DNA of 28,662 bases, from IMG/VR virus record IMGVR_UViG_3300042460_000110, positions 1 to 28,662 of that record; one strand, given 5' to 3'. Every line of letters begins with the position of its first letter. The stretch's first letter is position 1. Below the pieces are notes generated by a model. That model was not told the DNA's origin. It saw nothing but the letters and a program-made list of their open reading frames with translations, and ran no database searches. Source of the DNA: a virus. Of the stretch, positions 28,372-28,662 are shown piece by piece. The translations under genes were made by a program, and so were the position numbers.

Positions 28372-28481
28372 GTGGTAAGAAACAGACGTACACGCCTAAG
28401 CGTAGCAACATCGTGAAGTTAAAGAGTTATTTAGACAATGGGCATACAAGGCGATTGGGGACAGGGAGCAGCAAACAATGA
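28368..28481 (+). CDS. Small basic protein, 37 aa
   Basis: ATGA-coupled to the connector gene. MSGKKQTYTPKRSNIVKLKSYLDNG followed by HTRRLGTGSSKQ; Lys/Arg-rich. It overlaps the next gene by 44 nt. Short basic proteins of this sort follow connector genes in related phages; function unknown. Confidence 0.5.
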   Translation: MSGKKQTYTPKRSNIVKLKSYLDNGHTRRLGTGSSKQ

Positions 28482-28647
28482 CATCTATTGGGGTCAAGCT
28501 GCTGCAACGAATAGTATCTCTTGGGGTATGGTTCAGCCATTGTCTTATGGCCATCCGACTACAAACCTTTATGGTGCTAACGAGCAGGAGGTTTGGCAGT
28601 CAATAGTAGAAATTTGGAACACTTGGTCAACAACTTGGGAAGCATAA
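28438..28647 (+). CDS. Small Trp/Gly-rich phage protein, 69 aa
   Basis: MGIQGDWGQGAANNDIYWGQ and AATNSISWGMVQPLSYGHPTTN show a repeated WG(Q/M) pattern with Asn and Ser, typical of a small family in Bacteroidetes phage structural operons. It ends EVWQSIVEIWNTWSTTWEA. Possibly a fibre-tip or adsorption accessory; no proof. Confidence 0.65.
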   Translation: MGIQGDWGQGAANNDIYWGQAAATNSISWGMVQPLSYGHPTTNLYGANEQEVWQSIVEIWNTWSTTWEA

Positions 28648-28651
28648 AATT

Positions 28652-28662
28652 ATGGGAACAAC
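28652..28662 (+). CDS. Start of a gene cut by the window end
   Basis: ATGGGAACAAC follows an A-rich leader (GCATAAAATT) four bases after the previous stop. Only three full codons (Met-Gly-Thr) are visible, so no product can be named. Confidence 0.4.

Noticed and set aside
1-28662. Temperate lifestyle, insertion sequences or transposase
   Set aside because: No integrase, excisionase, recognised repressor, transposase or terminal inverted repeats of an IS are visible; genes outside this window could still change that.

Overview
The window is part of a tailed double-stranded DNA phage genome, probably infecting a Bacteroidota (Bacteroidetes) bacterium. Every gene I can support lies on the + strand and is packed tightly, with many ATGA, TAATG or TGATG stop/start overlaps. 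Three leaders carry the Bacteroidetes-type -7 box TATATTTG (consensus TAnnTTTG), one with a perfect TTTG-N19 upstream element. Start codons sit behind A-rich stretches rather than strong Shine-Dalgarno sites. A tape-measure-like protein, a tail-tube-like protein and a putative tail chaperone frameshift point to a long-tailed (siphovirus-like) virion. I see no integrase, excisionase or repressor. Both ends of the window are cut inside genes.

Layout: (1) 1-1017, the end of a fibre with YadA-head-like repeats. (2) 1017-2778, small host-interaction and lysis genes: two holin-like membrane proteins, an M15 peptidase endolysin and a lipoprotein with a C-terminal membrane anchor that looks like a unimolecular spanin. 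(3) 2779-3021, an AT-rich noncoding region rich in perfect palindromes. (4) 3022-9687, early/replication genes: DUF3310-like, RusA-like resolvase, ssDNA-binding-like protein, RecA/DnaB-type ATPase, a DnaA-domain-IV-like protein, a sigma-like factor, a MjaI-like nuclease, a PD-(D/E)XK exonuclease and many tiny genes. (5) 9738-13595, accessory and modification genes: two glycosyltransferases, a SAM methyltransferase, HNH nuclease, ParB-like protein and a Mom-family DNA-modification protein. (6) 13660-15142, terminase small and large subunits. (7) 15164-21980, tail genes including a likely -1 frameshifting chaperone, tail terminator, neck, baseplate-like proteins and tape measure. (8) 21982-28662, protease, scaffold, capsid, tail tube, portal and connector.

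The parts fit one lytic programme. A palindromic control region and TATATTTG promoters drive early replication genes. A sigma-like factor could switch transcription. Mom/ParB modification may protect phage DNA, possibly from its own nuclease. The late genes package and assemble the virion.

The observations I would follow first are three. (a) The tail-chaperone gene at 15164 has a nine-T slippery run, after which both the 0 and -1 frames stay open for about 80 codons. The -1 frame has no ATG, GTG or TTG upstream of the slip, and its stop overlaps the next start. (b) A TAAAACCAATCAG-type leader motif recurs before early genes, and its exact 13-nt complement sits just ahead of a strong terminator at 4478-4534, which resembles an sRNA or a long-range RNA switch. 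(c) A ParB-like/Mom pair is followed by an imperfect tRNA-like fold over the mom stop codon. All family assignments come from reading the translations; no database search was run.
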